DNA of 64,000 nt, taken from Shimwellia blattae DSM 4481 = NBRC 105725 (GTDB lineage Bacteria > Pseudomonadota > Gammaproteobacteria > Enterobacterales > Enterobacteriaceae). Below, piece by piece: positions 52,787 through 59,392 of the stretch (within the stretch, counting starts at the first letter, position 1; every line of letters begins with the position of its first letter). Location: assembly GCF_000262305.1 (NCBI RefSeq), contig NC_017910.1, positions 2,852,001 to 2,916,000 on the forward strand, written 5' to 3'. The notes below the pieces were generated by a model. That model worked only from the letters and a program-made list of their open reading frames with translations. It ran no database searches and was not told the origin of the DNA. A program made the translations under genes and the position numbers.

Positions 52787-53704
52787 ATGCTGACCGTGAT
52801 CCCGATTCTTATCTTTGTTGCCCTGATGGTGGTTATCGCCGGGGTAAAAATCGTTCCCCAGGGTTTTCAGTGGACCGTGGAGCGCTTCGGGCGCTACACC
52901 AAAACGCTCCAGCCCGGGCTCAGCCTGGTGGTGCCGTTTATGGACCGCATCGGCCGCAAAATTAATATGATGGAGCAGGTGCTGGATATCCCCTCCCAGG
53001 AGGTTATCTCCAAAGATAACGCCAATGTCACCATTGATGCGGTGTGCTTTATCCAGGTTATCGATCCCGCCCGGGCGGCCTATGAGGTCAGCAACCTGGA
53101 GCTGTCTATCATTAACCTCGCCATGACCAATATCCGCACCGTGCTCGGCTCCATGGAGCTTGATGAGATGCTCTCTCAGCGCGATAACATCAACTCCCGC
53201 CTGCTGCATATTGTTGATGAAGCCACCAACCCCTGGGGGGTGAAAGTCACCCGTGTGGAAATCCGCGACGTGCGCCCACCGGCTGAGCTTATCGCCTCCA
53301 TGAACGCCCAGATGAAAGCCGAACGTACCAAACGCGCCTATATTCTGGAGGCCGAAGGGGTGCGCCAGGCCGAAATTCTCAAAGCCGAGGGGGAGAAGCA
53401 GTCGCAAATCCTCAAAGCCGAAGGGGAGCGCCAGTCGGCATTTTTGCAGGCAGAGGCCCGCGAGCGCTCGGCCGAAGCCGAAGCCCGCGCCACCCAGATG
53501 GTGTCCCAGGCTATCGCCAGCGGCGATATTCAGGCGGTGAACTACTTTATTGCGCAAAAATATACCGATGCGCTGCAAACGATAGGCTCGGCAGAAAACA
53601 GCAAAGTGATCATGATGCCGCTGGATGCCAGCAACCTGATGGGGGCGATTGGCGGGATCAGCGAGCTGATTAAACACAGTACCGACCAGCGTAAACCATC
53701 ATGA
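52787..53704 (+). CDS. qmcA: SPFH/stomatin-like protein QmcA
   Basis: This 305-residue protein, equal in length to E. coli QmcA, has one N-terminal membrane helix, an SPFH domain (about 25-200) and a coiled coil rich in Ala, Glu and Lys (about 195-250). It forms membrane-bound assemblies associated with FtsH-HflKC. AGGAGG precedes the ATG. Its stop overlaps ybbJ by four bases. Confidence 0.95.
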   Translation: MLTVIPILIFVALMVVIAGVKIVPQGFQWTVERFGRYTKTLQPGLSLVVPFMDRIGRKINMMEQVLDIPSQEVISKDNANVTIDAVCFIQVIDPARAAYEVSNLELSIINLAMTNIRTVLGSMELDEMLSQRDNINSRLLHIVDEATNPWGVKVTRVEIRDVRPPAELIASMNAQMKAERTKRAYILEAEGVRQAEILKAEGEKQSQILKAEGERQSAFLQAEARERSAEAEARATQMVSQAIASGDIQAVNYFIAQKYTDALQTIGSAENSKVIMMPLDASNLMGAIGGISELIKHSTDQRKPS

Positions 53705-54162
53705 TAGCCCTGATAGCCGAACACCCCCACGCCTTCTGGCTGAGCCTGGGCGGCCTGTTGCTGGCCGCCGAAATGATGGGCGCCAGCGGTTACCTGCTGT
53801 GGAGCGGTATCGCCGCCGTGGTGACCGGGCTGTTGGTGTGGGTGCTCCCGTTAAACTGGGAGTGGCAGGGGGTCTGCTTTGCGGTGCTGACGGTTATCTC
53901 CGTCTGGCTCTGGTGGCGCTGGCTTTACCGCCGCCGCCAGCGGGACACGGGCGCCCCCAAACTGAACCAGCGCGGCAACCAGCTGATAGGCCAGATTTTT
54001 GTGCTGGATACGGCGCTGGTTAACGGACGCGGGAATGTGCGTATCGGGGACAGTACCTGGCCGGTCAGCGCCGCAGACGATCTCCCGGCGGGCTGCCGGG
54101 TACAGGTTATTGCTCTGGAGGGGATCACCCTACGGATCCGGGCGCTGGGGCCTCACGCCTGA
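53701..54162 (+). CDS. ybbJ: NfeD-like membrane protein YbbJ
   Basis: This 153-residue protein has three or four N-terminal membrane helices and a C-terminal OB-fold (NfeD) domain. NfeD proteins work with SPFH proteins, so this pairs with QmcA; the genes overlap by four bases (ATGA). The end overlaps the convergent cueR gene by ten bases. Confidence 0.94.
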   Translation: MIALIAEHPHAFWLSLGGLLLAAEMMGASGYLLWSGIAAVVTGLLVWVLPLNWEWQGVCFAVLTVISVWLWWRWLYRRRQRDTGAPKLNQRGNQLIGQIFVLDTALVNGRGNVRIGDSTWPVSAADDLPAGCRVQVIALEGITLRIRALGPHA

Positions 54163-54560
54163 GGGGTGTGGCAACACCCGGAAAGGGTGTCGATAATCGG
54201 GCATTCGGCACCCTCGTCCCCGGGGCACTCCGCCGCCAGCGCCAGCAGCCGGTCGCGCATGGCCTGCAGGGCTGAGATATGCGCTTCAATATCCGCCACT
54301 TTTTGCAGCGTGTAGGTTTTGACATCTGCACTGTGGCGCGCCGGGTTGTGAAACAGCCCCACCAGCTCCCGGCACTCTTCCAGGGTAAAACCAACCTGGC
54401 GGGCCTGGCTTAACAGGGTCAGCTCTTCAAGATGTTTTCTGGTGTAGGAACGGTAGCCGTTTTCGCTGCGGGCCGGTGGTGTCACCAGCCCCTTCTCTTC
54501 ATAAAAGCGGATAGCTTTACTGGTCAGGCCGGTTTTTCTGGCCACATCGCTGATGTTCAT
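54153..54560 (-). CDS. cueR: Copper-responsive MerR-type regulator CueR
   Basis: This 135-residue activator matches the E. coli length. The winged helix (MNISDVARKTGLTSKAIRFYEEKGL), the dimer coiled coil and the Cu(I) ligands Cys112 and Cys120 are intact, and the C-terminal CCH is kept. It should activate copA and cueO in copper excess. copA is not next to it; the neighbouring ATPase cluster has a different, Fur-like promoter. I see no CueR-type dyad in 54561-54642. Confidence 0.95.
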   Translation of the reverse strand: MNISDVARKTGLTSKAIRFYEEKGLVTPPARSENGYRSYTRKHLEELTLLSQARQVGFTLEECRELVGLFHNPARHSADVKTYTLQKVADIEAHISALQAMRDRLLALAAECPGDEGAECPIIDTLSGCCHTPQA

Positions 54561-54642
54561 ACGCGGATATTCTCCCGGGGCAGTAGGTGCCAACAGGCAC
54601 TATTGTAACGCCAGCACGGTACCTGCCAACCCCGGCGTGCGA

Positions 54643-55008
54643 TCAGCGGATTAACTGCACCACGGTTTTGAGCATCGAGGGCTTAACCACCATGTTAAAC
54701 GTCATGACCGCCAGGCCTTTCGCCACGTGGCGGGTAAGGTGGCGCACGGTGGTGTCGATATAGGCTTTGTCTTTTTGCGCGCTCAGCCAGCCTTCCGCTT
54801 CGATATGCGCCAGCAGCGCTTTACTGCTGATTTTGTGCTCATCAAACCGTACGGCGACCGATCCGGCATAGCGGCGGTGAACCACCTCCAGAACCCCGGG
54901 CATTCCTTCCATCGTTGCCACTTGCCGGGCAACCATGCCCGGGTTACGCAGAATAAAATCAGAGCGCACGCGAATGCGATTTTGTGTTTGATGCAGGTAG
55001 GGACTCAT
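54643..55008 (-). CDS. HMA-fold protein without CxxC (divergent gene of the fez-like cluster)
   Basis: This 121-residue protein starts with an HMA-like ferredoxin fold (about 8-75: NRIRVRSDFILRNPGM, then GVLEVVHRRYAGSVAVRFDE), but it has no Cys at all. A C-terminal segment (AKGLAVMTFNMVVKPSMLKTVV) could lie along or in the membrane. It is divergent from the five-gene operon and has its own Fur-like site 23-41 bases upstream, so it is probably co-regulated and a sixth member of the system. The exact function is unknown. Confidence 0.72.
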   Translation of the reverse strand: MSPYLHQTQNRIRVRSDFILRNPGMVARQVATMEGMPGVLEVVHRRYAGSVAVRFDEHKISSKALLAHIEAEGWLSAQKDKAYIDTTVRHLTRHVAKGLAVMTFNMVVKPSMLKTVVQLIR

Positions 55009-55030
55009 GCGTAACTCTCGCGTGATAACA

Positions 55031-55049
55031 GGAATGAGAATAATTTACG
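55031..55049. promoter_or_regulatory. Fur-box-like site before the divergent HMA gene
   Basis: GGAATGAGAATAATTTACG at 55031-55049 matches 12-13 of 19 positions of the Fur consensus and lies 23-41 bases before the ATG on the minus strand. Confidence 0.55.
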
Positions 55050-55206
55050 TTATGTTTAGCATAAATGCCACGTTTCTTTGCGCGCTTTTTGTGCCATATC
55101 CCGGTGCGCGCCCCTCCCCCTGCACTCTTTGACCTGCCGCAACGTTCCCTCAACTATCCCTATAGTTGATCAGCCATCTCCGGGGTTTTGGGGTACAGTA
55201 ACAGCG

Positions 55207-55226
55207 CTATATAACACACTATATAG
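55207..55226. promoter_or_regulatory. Inverted repeat at the promoter of the fez-like operon
   Basis: CTATATA-ACACAC-TATATAG has perfect 7-base arms and sits just before, and overlapping by two bases, the Fur-like site. It could contain the -10 region or be the site of a second regulator. Confidence 0.45.
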
Positions 55227-55243
55227 TAATGATTATCATGATG
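55225..55243. promoter_or_regulatory. Fur-box-like site before the fez-like operon
   Basis: AGTAATGATTATCATGATG matches 14 of 19 positions of the classical Fur consensus, including an unbroken TAATGAT and ATCAT. It lies 20-38 bases before the first gene, where repression would be tight. Confidence 0.72.
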
Positions 55244-55262
55244 ATGACAGACAGGACTCTCC

Positions 55263-55583
55263 ATGCAGTTAGACGATCTCAACAGTCTGATGACACTTCG
55301 CCGCTACGTTGACATTGCCCACCACATCCCCGGGCGGCTGCGGTTGCGCTTTACCAGTAAGCTGGTCTCCAGCCTGAGTAAGAACCGGCTCAGCGAGCTG
55401 GAAAATCTGTGCGCGCCAGATGGCTACCTGCGCAGTTATACCCTGAACACCGCCACCGGCAGCCTGCTGCTGGAGTATAACGCCGGGGCATTACCGCCTG
55501 CGCTGCTGTCACAGCTCTTCGGGCCGGATGAACACCAGGCCCGCCAGGCGCTGGACGATATCTACGCCATCCTGTCTCACTGA
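55263..55583 (+). CDS. HMA_2-like small protein, first gene of fez-like operon
   Basis: This 106-residue protein has an HMA_2-type ferredoxin fold (about 17-95). HHIPGRLRLRF matches the start of the ATPase N-terminal domain (HSLPGRVRLRV), but there is no CxxC metal motif; the only Cys is in LENLCAPDG. It may be a metal-blind adaptor for the ATPase. AGGA lies eight bases before the ATG. The next gene follows after 28 bases. Confidence 0.75.
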   Translation: MQLDDLNSLMTLRRYVDIAHHIPGRLRLRFTSKLVSSLSKNRLSELENLCAPDGYLRSYTLNTATGSLLLEYNAGALPPALLSQLFGPDEHQARQALDDIYAILSH

Positions 55584-55611
55584 TGCACAACACCATAAAC
55601 AAGGGAATACT

Positions 55612-56313
55612 ATGAGCAACGAGACCCAGAACCAGATGCCCCCTTACTGGCCGCCTTATGGCTACCCGATGTACCCACAGCAGCCGGGCATGATGCAGCA
55701 GCCAGCTGATCCTGCGCAGCAGCCGCAAATGGCACAGATGCCGCCCCAGGGCTGGCCACAGCAGCCGGTCTGGCCCGGCCAGATGATGCCCGGCTATATG
55801 CCCGGCTATGCCATGCCGCCCCAGATGCCGCCACAGCCGATGATGCCCCCCCAGGGTTTTGCCCATCCGCACCACCATCATCACCATCACCAGCCGATGC
55901 CCGCAGGCGTTGACTGGAGCCACCAGGCCCAGGGCATGGTGGAAGAGATGATGGGCGAACAGGCCGGTATGCTGAAAAACATCATCAGCATGATTGGGGC
56001 AGACGACAAAGAGTTCTGGAAAGGCGCCATGATCGGCGCAGCGGCTACCCTGCTGCTGACCAACGAAAACGTGCGCAACATGCTGATGCAGACCCTCTCC
56101 GGCACCGGTGAGATGCTGAAAACCGGCGGCAGCAAAGTGAAAGACGCCGTGATGAGTGGCGCGGGGAATATCCGTGATACCGCCGTGACCGGTGGCACCA
56201 TTTTCCGCGATACGGTCAGCGCCGGGAAAGAGGGATTCCAGGAGTCTGTCGCCCGCAACCGCAAAGCCCCACAGCCGGATGCCGGAGAGCCTGACCATGA
56301 GCAACAGCCGTGA
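55612..56313 (+). CDS. Pro/Met/Gln-rich membrane-associated protein with His tract
   Basis: This 233-residue protein has a low-complexity N-terminal third (about 8-90) made of Pro, Met, Gln, Tyr and Gly, ending in a run of eight His broken only by one other residue. Then comes a soluble linker, a membrane segment FWKGAMIGAAATLLLTNENV (about 136-155), and an amphipathic YtxH-like repeat region (GSKVKDAVMSGAGNIRDTAV). The His/Met-rich tract suggests metal binding or granule scaffolding. The membrane segment is related to that of the fifth gene. AAGGGAA precedes the ATG. The end overlaps the next gene by 17 bases. Confidence 0.72.
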   Translation: MSNETQNQMPPYWPPYGYPMYPQQPGMMQQPADPAQQPQMAQMPPQGWPQQPVWPGQMMPGYMPGYAMPPQMPPQPMMPPQGFAHPHHHHHHHQPMPAGVDWSHQAQGMVEEMMGEQAGMLKNIISMIGADDKEFWKGAMIGAAATLLLTNENVRNMLMQTLSGTGEMLKTGGSKVKDAVMSGAGNIRDTAVTGGTIFRDTVSAGKEGFQESVARNRKAPQPDAGEPDHEQQP

Positions 56314-56614
56314 TGCATTAAGCCCGGTTAACCGCGCCATGATTGCCGGGGCACTGGTGGGGGCCACCAGCTCCTGCCTGGCCCAGTGGAAAACCTACCA
56401 GTCCGGTGAACAGTCCCTGAACCAGACGGCGGTGAATGTGGCCCGCGACGCCACCAAAGCCGGGTTAATCAGCGGTGGCGTCATGGCCGTGGCCAACGCC
56501 AGCGCGGGGCGCCCGCTGCTCACCATGCTGGCTATTGTCAGCGCCGGTGTCGCCGGTATGTACCTTCTGGATGAAGTACAAAATAAGAGAGATGACCATG
56601 ACACAGCAGAATAA
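56297..56614 (+). CDS. Small hydrophobic membrane protein of the fez-like operon
   Basis: This 105-residue protein has three hydrophobic Gly/Ala-rich segments (about 14-30, 55-72 and 76-97: MIAGALVGATSSC, AGLISGGVMAVANASAG and LLTMLAIVSAGVAGMYLL). Small GxxxG-like membrane proteins of this sort are known in ferrosome operons. It overlaps the previous gene by 17 and the next by 17 bases. No known family is recognised. Confidence 0.7.
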   Translation: MSNSRDALSPVNRAMIAGALVGATSSCLAQWKTYQSGEQSLNQTAVNVARDATKAGLISGGVMAVANASAGRPLLTMLAIVSAGVAGMYLLDEVQNKRDDHDTAE

Positions 56615-56936
56615 CAACTACCCGTATGGATACCCTTATCAGCTGCCAAACGGCCAGATAGTCTGGAGCCCGTACCCGGTTTCGCAGCCAACTTCCGCTC
56701 AGGGGGCTCCGGCTTATCGCCAGGCCAACAGCCGGACTCACCTGCTCACCGGTATGGTGGCGGGCGCAGCCATTACCTACCTGCTCACCAATCGCCAGGT
56801 CCAGAAAGGGATCTCCAGCACTGCCGGTAAAGTGTGGGGAACGGTGCGCGGCGAAATGGAAGAGATGAAAGAGCGCCTGGCTGATTTACAGGCCGAGCTG
56901 GAATATTACCGCAGCCAGGAGCAGGACAAACAGTGA
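56598..56936 (+). CDS. Tyr/Asn-rich membrane protein with coiled coil, fez-like operon
   Basis: This 112-residue protein begins with an Asn/Tyr/Pro/Gln-rich tract, followed by a membrane segment GMVAGAAITYLLTNRQVQKG (about 53-72) that parallels the one in the second gene, and a C-terminal coiled coil (EEMKERLADLQAELEYYRSQ). An alternative ATG is six bases upstream at 56592; 56598 has the better AAGAGAG spacing. The stop overlaps the ATPase start (GTGA). Confidence 0.7.
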   Translation: MTQQNNNYPYGYPYQLPNGQIVWSPYPVSQPTSAQGAPAYRQANSRTHLLTGMVAGAAITYLLTNRQVQKGISSTAGKVWGTVRGEMEEMKERLADLQAELEYYRSQEQDKQ

Positions 56937-59014
56937 GCCACCCAGCAACGCAAGAGATAAGCGTCGTACACAGCCTGCCTGGCCGTGTACGGCTGAGGGT
57001 TCCTCAGCTGGCGCGTTATCCGGACGCTGCCCTGTGGTTTCGCCAGCAACTGCTCTCTTTACCCGGGGTCAGCGGCGTGCGCCTGCGCCCCGAAGCCTGC
57101 TCTGTGATTATCGAGTACCATCCGCAGCAGACCGACAGCCCGGAGCTGCTCCGCCAGATTGCCCACGTCGACTGGCAGCAGCAGGCCCACGGCGAATATG
57201 AACCAGAATACTGCATGGCAGATAACCTGGTGAACGCCGGTGGCCTGGCGCTGGCCCAGTTTTTACCCCGCAAGTGGGCCACGCTCCCTACCCTGCTGCT
57301 TACCGCCCCCACAATTCAGGAAGGGCTGGAGACACTCTCCCGGCGTCAGCTGCGGGTAGAAGTGCTGGATGCACTGGCGCTGGGGGTCTCTATGGCCCGT
57401 GGCGATAACCGCACCGCCATGATAACCCAGACCCTGCTGACCCTCGGGGAGTATATGGAGCAGGAGACCAGCCGCCATTCCGATGCGCTTCTGGCCAGCC
57501 TGATGCAGCCCCATGAGCACCCGGTGTGGGTTGAGCGCAACGGCCAGAGTGTTGAGATCTCCTCAAGCGAGCTGGCCGAAGGGGATGTGATGCTGCTGGG
57601 GCCGGGCGATAATATCCCCGCCGACGGTACGGTTCTGCGCGGCGTGGGGCTGATTAACCAGGCCTCAATGACCGGTGAAAGCGTGCCGGTGCGCCGGGAG
57701 TACGGCGCCTGGCTGTATGCCGGAACACAGGTGCAGGAAGGGAATATTGCCGTGGTGGCAGAACGGGTGGGCGAAGCCTCCTCAACGGCCAGCATCCGGC
57801 GCTTTATTACCGACTCCCTGAGCCAGCGCAGTGAAACTCAGCAGGTCACCCAGCAGATGGCCGACCGCCGGGTGGCTATCACCCTCGGGGTGGGGGCCGC
57901 GGTGTTTGCCATGACCCGGGACGTGCGCCGCCTGGCATCGGTCTTCCTGGTGGATTACTCCTGTGCGCTGAAGCTCAGCACGCCGATCGCTTTTAAATCG
58001 GTGATGTACCGCGCCGCCCGCAGCGGCCTGTTACTGAAAGGTGGTCGGGCCATCGAACAGCTGGCGGCGGTAGATACGGTGGTGTTTGATAAAACCGGCA
58101 CGCTGACCATGGGGGATATGCAGGTAACCGACGTGGTGAGTTTTGATCCGCAACACACCTGGGCGGAGCGCCTGCTGGCGATTGCCGCCTCGGTTGAGGA
58201 GCACAGCAATCACCCGCTGGCCCGGGCGGTTGTTGCCGCCGCAGCCCACCACGAGCTGCCGCATATTAACCACGGCGAGGTGGAATATGTGATTGCCCAC
58301 GGGCTTATCTGCGAGCTGGACGGCCACCAGATGCAAATCGGCAGCCACCACTTCCTGAGTGAGCACTACCCTATCGACTTCGCCCCCTACCAGGCAGAGA
58401 TAGACGCCCTGGAGCAGCAGGGCCGCCATCTGCTGTTTATCGGCCTGGATAATAAGCTGGTCGGCATGATAGGGCTGCAGGATAACGTGCGCCCGGAAGC
58501 GGCAGACATCATCGCCGGTTTACGGGCAGGCGGTATTCAGCAGGTTATCCTGCTTACCGGGGATAACGCCCACAAAGCAGAGCAACTGGCAACCACCCTG
58601 GGGATCGATCGCTACTACGCCCAGTCCACCCCGGACAGCAAAGTCGAGGTGGTCCGCCAGCTTCAGGAACAGGGCCATAGGGTGCTGTTTGTCGGCGACG
58701 GGATCAACGATGCGCCGGTTCTGACCCAGGCCGATGTGGGGCTGGCCATGAACCAGAGCACCGAACTGGCCCAGCAGGCGGCGGATGCGGTGCTGTTGCA
58801 GGACAATCTGCACGGTGTTGCCACCGCCCGAACCCTGGCGCTGGAGGCAATGAAACTGGTGAACAGCAATATCAAAATCACCGAGTGGGTGAACAGCTCG
58901 ATTATGCTGGCCGCCGCTCTGGGCTGGCTGTCACCGGGGGCCAGTGCCCTGCTGCATAACGGCACCACCCTGGGCGTGCTGCTCCGCTCACTTTCCGCCC
59001 GGAAAAAGGGCTGA
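56933..59014 (+). CDS. Divergent P1B-type ATPase, FezB/P1B-6-like
   Basis: This 693-residue metal-transporting P-type ATPase starts at GTG. It has an N-terminal HMA_2 domain without CxxC (about 5-80), actuator TGES, phosphorylation site Asp386 in DKTGTLT, the P1B-specific HP in SNHPLA, and GDGINDAP. The metal-site helix reads DYSCALKLSTP (Tyr342-Ser343-Cys344) instead of CPC. That excludes a normal copper CopA and fits the divergent P1B-6 group which, as I recall, includes FezB of ferrosomes. With Fur-like control it probably loads iron into an internal membrane compartment. It lies next to cueR but has no CueR site. Confidence 0.85.
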   Translation: MSHPATQEISVVHSLPGRVRLRVPQLARYPDAALWFRQQLLSLPGVSGVRLRPEACSVIIEYHPQQTDSPELLRQIAHVDWQQQAHGEYEPEYCMADNLVNAGGLALAQFLPRKWATLPTLLLTAPTIQEGLETLSRRQLRVEVLDALALGVSMARGDNRTAMITQTLLTLGEYMEQETSRHSDALLASLMQPHEHPVWVERNGQSVEISSSELAEGDVMLLGPGDNIPADGTVLRGVGLINQASMTGESVPVRREYGAWLYAGTQVQEGNIAVVAERVGEASSTASIRRFITDSLSQRSETQQVTQQMADRRVAITLGVGAAVFAMTRDVRRLASVFLVDYSCALKLSTPIAFKSVMYRAARSGLLLKGGRAIEQLAAVDTVVFDKTGTLTMGDMQVTDVVSFDPQHTWAERLLAIAASVEEHSNHPLARAVVAAAAHHELPHINHGEVEYVIAHGLICELDGHQMQIGSHHFLSEHYPIDFAPYQAEIDALEQQGRHLLFIGLDNKLVGMIGLQDNVRPEAADIIAGLRAGGIQQVILLTGDNAHKAEQLATTLGIDRYYAQSTPDSKVEVVRQLQEQGHRVLFVGDGINDAPVLTQADVGLAMNQSTELAQQAADAVLLQDNLHGVATARTLALEAMKLVNSNIKITEWVNSSIMLAAALGWLSPGASALLHNGTTLGVLLRSLSARKKG

Positions 59015-59018
59015 TCCG

Positions 59019-59048
59019 CTGACCGGCAGCCCCGCCGCTGCCGGTCAG
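59019..59048 (+). terminator. Terminator-like hairpin after the fez-like operon
   Basis: CTGACCGGCAG and CTGCCGGTCAG form a perfect 11-base stem with an 8-base loop, four bases after the ATPase stop, followed by TTATT. Confidence 0.7.
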
Positions 59049-59064
59049 TTATTCACCACGCCCC

Positions 59065-59085
59065 AAATGTTAACCGGTAACATTT
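59065..59085. promoter_or_regulatory. GntR-like operator (distal)
   Basis: AAATGTTA-ACCGG-TAACATTT has perfect 8-base arms and resembles the enterobacterial GntR site (ATGTTACCGGTAACAT-like) with one extra base in the middle. Confidence 0.5.
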
Positions 59086-59316
59086 CCCGGGGCTCACGCC
59101 TCCCCCGAGCACGGCGCTTTCAGTCCCGCAGCTTATTAATTTCGTGGCGTAACTTCACCGCCCGTTATCATTGTTATGCCTTTGTAACATCCACGGCAAT
59201 ACGTGCGGCTCAGGGCAATCCGGCATCGTTTTTTATCCAAATAATGACCACCATCGCAAAATATTACTAAATATTTCATTTTTTGTTTACAACTGCCGGG
59301 GCCAGACGTCAGCATG

Positions 59317-59332
59317 ATGTTACGGGTATCAC
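59317..59332. promoter_or_regulatory. GntR-like operator (proximal)
   Basis: ATGTTACGGGTATCAC resembles the gluconate operator of E. coli gnt genes (ATGTTACCCGTATCAT, from memory) and lies 61-76 bases before the start codon. Confidence 0.5.
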
Positions 59333-59392
59333 CACGCACGGTAATCAACCTGTCGCGCGGGTGATAGCGCATGTTAATAAAAGGAGTATTTA

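Larger units (their letters stand above)
59049..59392. promoter_or_regulatory. Upstream region of the GntP permease
   Basis: No gene is supported in this gap. It holds two GntR-operator-like dyads, at 59065-59085 and 59317-59332, with the second close to the likely promoter. The stretch between them is AT-rich and shows no other clear element. Confidence 0.55.

Noticed and set aside
54587..54600. GTGCC-AACA-GGCAC hairpin upstream of cueR as a CueR operator
   Set aside because: CueR sites have a CCTTCC/GGAAGG-type dyad inside a long-spaced promoter; this is only a short hairpin.
55390..56367. 325-codon minus-strand frame opposite the fez-like small genes
   Set aside because: Antisense shadow; the plus-strand genes have overlapping starts, ribosome sites and a shared membrane motif that support them.
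56933..59014. Reading the ATPase as the copper exporter CopA because it is near cueR
   Set aside because: It lacks CPC and CxxC motifs and has a Fur-like, not CueR-like, promoter.
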